Origin: an uncultured Lachnospiraceae bacterium
GTDB taxonomy: Bacteria; Bacillota; Clostridia; Lachnospirales; Lachnospiraceae
Assembly: GCA_947174725.1 (NCBI GenBank)
Contig: CAMWKA010000069.1
Location: 1-7,804, forward strand
Length of the DNA stretch: 7,804 nt
Direction: 5' to 3'
Of this stretch, positions 6,658 to 7,804 are shown piece after piece. The position numbers and the translations under genes are program-made. A model generated the notes under the pieces. That model ran no database searches and had not been told where the DNA came from. It worked only from the letters and a program-made list of their open reading frames with translations. Each line of letters starts with the position of its first letter. Position 1 is the first letter of the stretch.

Positions 6658-6797
6658 CTACTTATCCATCATTCTTTACCATTCTTCGGAACGCCTCTTC
6701 CAACGGTTCCCAATCCGGATTTCTGTCATCTTCCATGGATTCCGCAATCTCCAGAAGAATCACATGCCCGCCGGGACGCTCAAAGTTCTTAATAAAT
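6658..6797. repeat. Direct repeat copy 1 (~140 bp)
   Basis: It aligns without gaps to 7424-7563 at a constant offset of 766 bases. By hand I count about 14 differences in 140, near 90% identity. The similarity stops within a few bases of the flavodoxin stop codon at one end and just past the fragment's own stop at the other. The two copies bracket the flavodoxin gene. No terminal inverted repeats or transposase are associated with it. Confidence 0.9.
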
Positions 6798-6799
6798 AC
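6662..6799 (-). pseudogene. Gene remnant 1: 45-codon C-terminal fragment, in frame after the flavodoxin stop
   Basis: The frame opens immediately after the flavodoxin TAG (6802-6800) and runs 45 codons to TAA (6664-6662). It encodes VFIKNFERPGGHVILLEIAE, then SMEDDRNPDWEPLEEAF and RRMVKNDG. The only internal ATG (in SMEDD) has no good ribosome site, so independent translation is doubtful. The peptide matches remnant 2 closely and looks like the end of a larger globular protein whose N-terminal part is missing. I do not recognise the family. Confidence 0.55.
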
Positions 6800-7294
6800 C
6801 TATATCAACGCAGAGCAAAACGCCTCTATCTTTGCATCATTCTCTTCTTTTTCCTTATCCTTTGGATCTATCAAAATAAGCTCAGCCTCAAATTTCTCAA
6901 TGCCAAGATGCTTTTTCATTTTATCAGTTGCTTTATCTGCACCACCGCCACTATAGCATGTAAAAACAGCTATTTTCTTATCCTTAACATCTGGATTTTC
7001 ATTAATAAAAGTTCTAAGCGGAGGTACAAATGTGCTTGCCCACACAGGTGTGCCAAATATAATCCGGTCGTATTTCTCGATGTTAAATTCATAAGGCTGT
7101 AGTGCCGGGGTTTCGCCCATAACAGCACTTTTACCGCCCCAGAAAAACTTCTTAGCGCCTTTATCCGGATACGCTTTCTTTGGCTCAATTCTGATAATAT
7201 CTACTTCTCCTAAGGTTTTTATCCTCTCTGCAATTTTCTCTGCTACATATGCTGTATTACCTGACAGGGAATAATATACGATTGCTGTTCTCAT
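6800..7294 (-). CDS. Flavodoxin family protein
   Basis: A 164-residue FMN-binding electron carrier or flavodoxin-like oxidoreductase, cytoplasmic. The phosphate-binding loop is YSLSGNTAYVA (8-18). The two isoalloxazine-contacting loops are GTPVWAS (81-87) and TCYSGGG (112-118), all in the expected order; length is normal for short-chain flavodoxins. I start at ATG 7294 (MRTAIVYYS), since flavodoxins begin right at the first strand and AGGAG lies about 11 bases upstream. An in-frame ATG at 7324 would add ten atypical residues. A quinone- or disulfide-stress role, or service as a general electron donor, is possible. The gene is bracketed by the ~140 bp direct repeats, and remnant 1 follows its stop in frame. 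It is the first intact gene of the minus-strand cluster. Confidence 0.9.
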   Translation of the reverse strand: MRTAIVYYSLSGNTAYVAEKIAERIKTLGEVDIIRIEPKKAYPDKGAKKFFWGGKSAVMGETPALQPYEFNIEKYDRIIFGTPVWASTFVPPLRTFINENPDVKDKKIAVFTCYSGGGADKATDKMKKHLGIEKFEAELILIDPKDKEKEENDAKIEAFCSALI

Positions 7295-7418
7295 TGATTT
7301 CCCTACTCCTTTCTTTGCATCCAATATTTTTCAAATTTTGTCTTGCATTTTCCCACACATTAAAATCAATCGGAATCAATCCAAACATTTCTTCATCGCC
7401 CAGATGGCTCCGGCTTCA

Positions 7419-7592
7419 TTACACTACTTTACCGTCATTCTTTACCATTCTTCGGAATGCCGCTTCCAACGGTTCCCAATCGGGATTTCTGTCATCTTCC
7501 ATGGATTCCACAAGCGCCAGAAGAATCACATGCCCGCCAAGACACTCAAGGGTCTTAATAAATCCATATTCGGTTTGCTGTAAAATCTTATT
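7419..7592 (-). pseudogene. Gene remnant 2: 57-codon C-terminal fragment
   Basis: An open frame between TAA (7595-7593) and TAA (7421-7419). It encodes a peptide running from TEYGFIKTLECLGGHVILLA through ESMEDDRNPDWEPLEAAF to RRMVKNDGKVV. It is collinear with remnant 1 from FIK to KNDG with scattered replacements, several of them non-synonymous, and has three extra residues at the end. There is no start codon in its first part and no ribosome site, so it is probably the tail of a disrupted gene. The family is not recognised. Confidence 0.55.
7424..7563. repeat. Direct repeat copy 2 (~140 bp)
   Basis: Partner of 6658-6797, same orientation, offset 766 bases, about 90% identical by hand count. 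Copies this short and similar could recombine and delete the flavodoxin gene, or could confuse short-read assembly. Confidence 0.9.
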
Positions 7593-7719
7593 TTATTCCA
7601 ATGAGTGCACTTCTTAAAAAATCAAACATTTTATAATTCTATTTTAATCATCTCCTAACAAATTTATAGCGATACGATAAACCATATTGTTGGTACTCCC
7701 CTCTGCCATTATATATATC

Positions 7720-7804
7720 CAATCTCTTATACACGTCTCCGAGCCCACGAGACGCTCAAGAATAGCGGGTGCCCGAGTGAGCTTGGAAAAAAAAATGGGG
7801 GGGG
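7720..7804. other. Sequencing artefact: Nextera adapter read-through plus poly-A/poly-G at right end
   Basis: The segment contains the Tn5 mosaic end (7720-7738, with substitutions), the Nextera read-2 complement (7739-7753), an index read as GCTCAAGA (7754-7761), a degraded P7 complement (7762-7785), an A-run (7787-7795) and a G-run (7797-7804). The poly-G tail is typical of two-colour Illumina chemistry when signal is lost. The index is one base from the reverse complement of the left-end index (GCTCATGA), so both ends come from the same library. Biological sequence ends at about 7719. Confidence 0.97.

Larger units (their letters stand above)
7295..7719. other. 425-base stretch without an intact gene
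   Basis: It holds, from right to left on the minus strand: an AT-rich segment (about 7566-7719) with only very short frames; remnant 2 within repeat copy 2 (7419-7592); and about 100 bases leading to the flavodoxin ribosome site. A promoter for the minus-strand cluster is expected here, but I find no strong -35/-10 pair. One short frame (7388 to 7257, starting MFGLIPIDFNVWENARQNL) overlaps the flavodoxin start and could be another gene tail, but support is weak. Confidence 0.6.

Noticed and set aside
6803..6815. Thirteen-base match to the SMART/template-switch oligo core (TATCAACGCAGAG), suggesting an internal adapter junction.
   Set aside because: On the minus strand these bases encode the natural-looking flavodoxin C-terminus (CSALI) and no further adapter bases follow on either side. 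It is worth remembering because it adjoins the repeat boundary, but chance is the simpler explanation.
6632..7102. 156-codon plus-strand open frame across the flavodoxin gene.
   Set aside because: It lies antisense to a flavodoxin with all its motifs and crosses into repeat copy 1; no ribosome site and no recognisable domain.
7249..7617. 122-codon plus-strand frame across repeat copy 2.
   Set aside because: It is antisense to the flavodoxin start and to remnant 2; composition is that of a complementary shadow and no ribosome site is evident.
7596..7719. Short minus-strand frames, for example MAEGSTNNMVYRIAINLLGD and MFDFLRSALIGIK, as small genes or partial genes.
   Set aside because: Two different frames look equally protein-like over the same bases, ribosome sites are poorly placed, and the sequence is cut by adapter. 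They may be gene debris but cannot be supported as genes.
1..7804. CRISPR array, tRNA, rRNA, IS element with transposase, or integrase attachment site.
   Set aside because: No regularly spaced repeats, no structural RNA gene, no transposase or integrase frame and no terminal inverted repeats were seen.

Overview
The window is one assembled contig of about 7.6 kb of bacterial DNA, flanked at both ends by unremoved Illumina Nextera adapter (about 1-78 and 7720-7804). Its ends are therefore sequencing ends, not biological ones. Strong AGGAGG-type ribosome sites, short intergenic gaps, moderate GC and a Bce-type peptide-resistance module point to a Firmicute, most likely a gut Clostridia/Lachnospiraceae-like organism. 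That placement is inference; no rRNA or other marker gene is present. || Left half (79-4796, plus strand): a complete four-gene operon encoding a BceAB-type ABC transporter (ATPase 240-1013, ten-helix permease 1003-3066) and a BceRS-type two-component system (OmpR-family regulator 3103-3783, short-loop sensor kinase 3780-4796). In characterised relatives the permease's large outer domain and the kinase together sense cell-wall-active peptides such as bacitracin or lantibiotics. The kinase phosphorylates the regulator, which raises transporter expression, and the transporter frees the target lipid-linked precursor. The leader upstream carries a likely promoter, two tandem perfect hairpins and a possible 32-codon leader ORF with a strong Shine-Dalgarno and a TTG start. 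|| Right half (4809-7294, minus strand, convergent, visibly more AT-rich): a likely co-transcribed accessory cluster. In transcription order it holds a flavodoxin, a remnant reading frame, a small alpha/beta hydrolase, a 260-residue protein of unknown function and a nucleoside 2-deoxyribosyltransferase-like protein, followed by a second short remnant frame. No clear intrinsic terminator separates the convergent operons. || Far right (7295-7719): no intact gene. It holds the second copy of a ~140 bp direct repeat (6658-6797 and 7424-7563, about 90% identical by hand count). Both copies encode nearly the same C-terminal peptide of an otherwise missing protein and they bracket the flavodoxin gene. 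The repeat-bracketed cassette and the hairpin leader are the most unusual features. I see no convincing wholly new multi-gene system.
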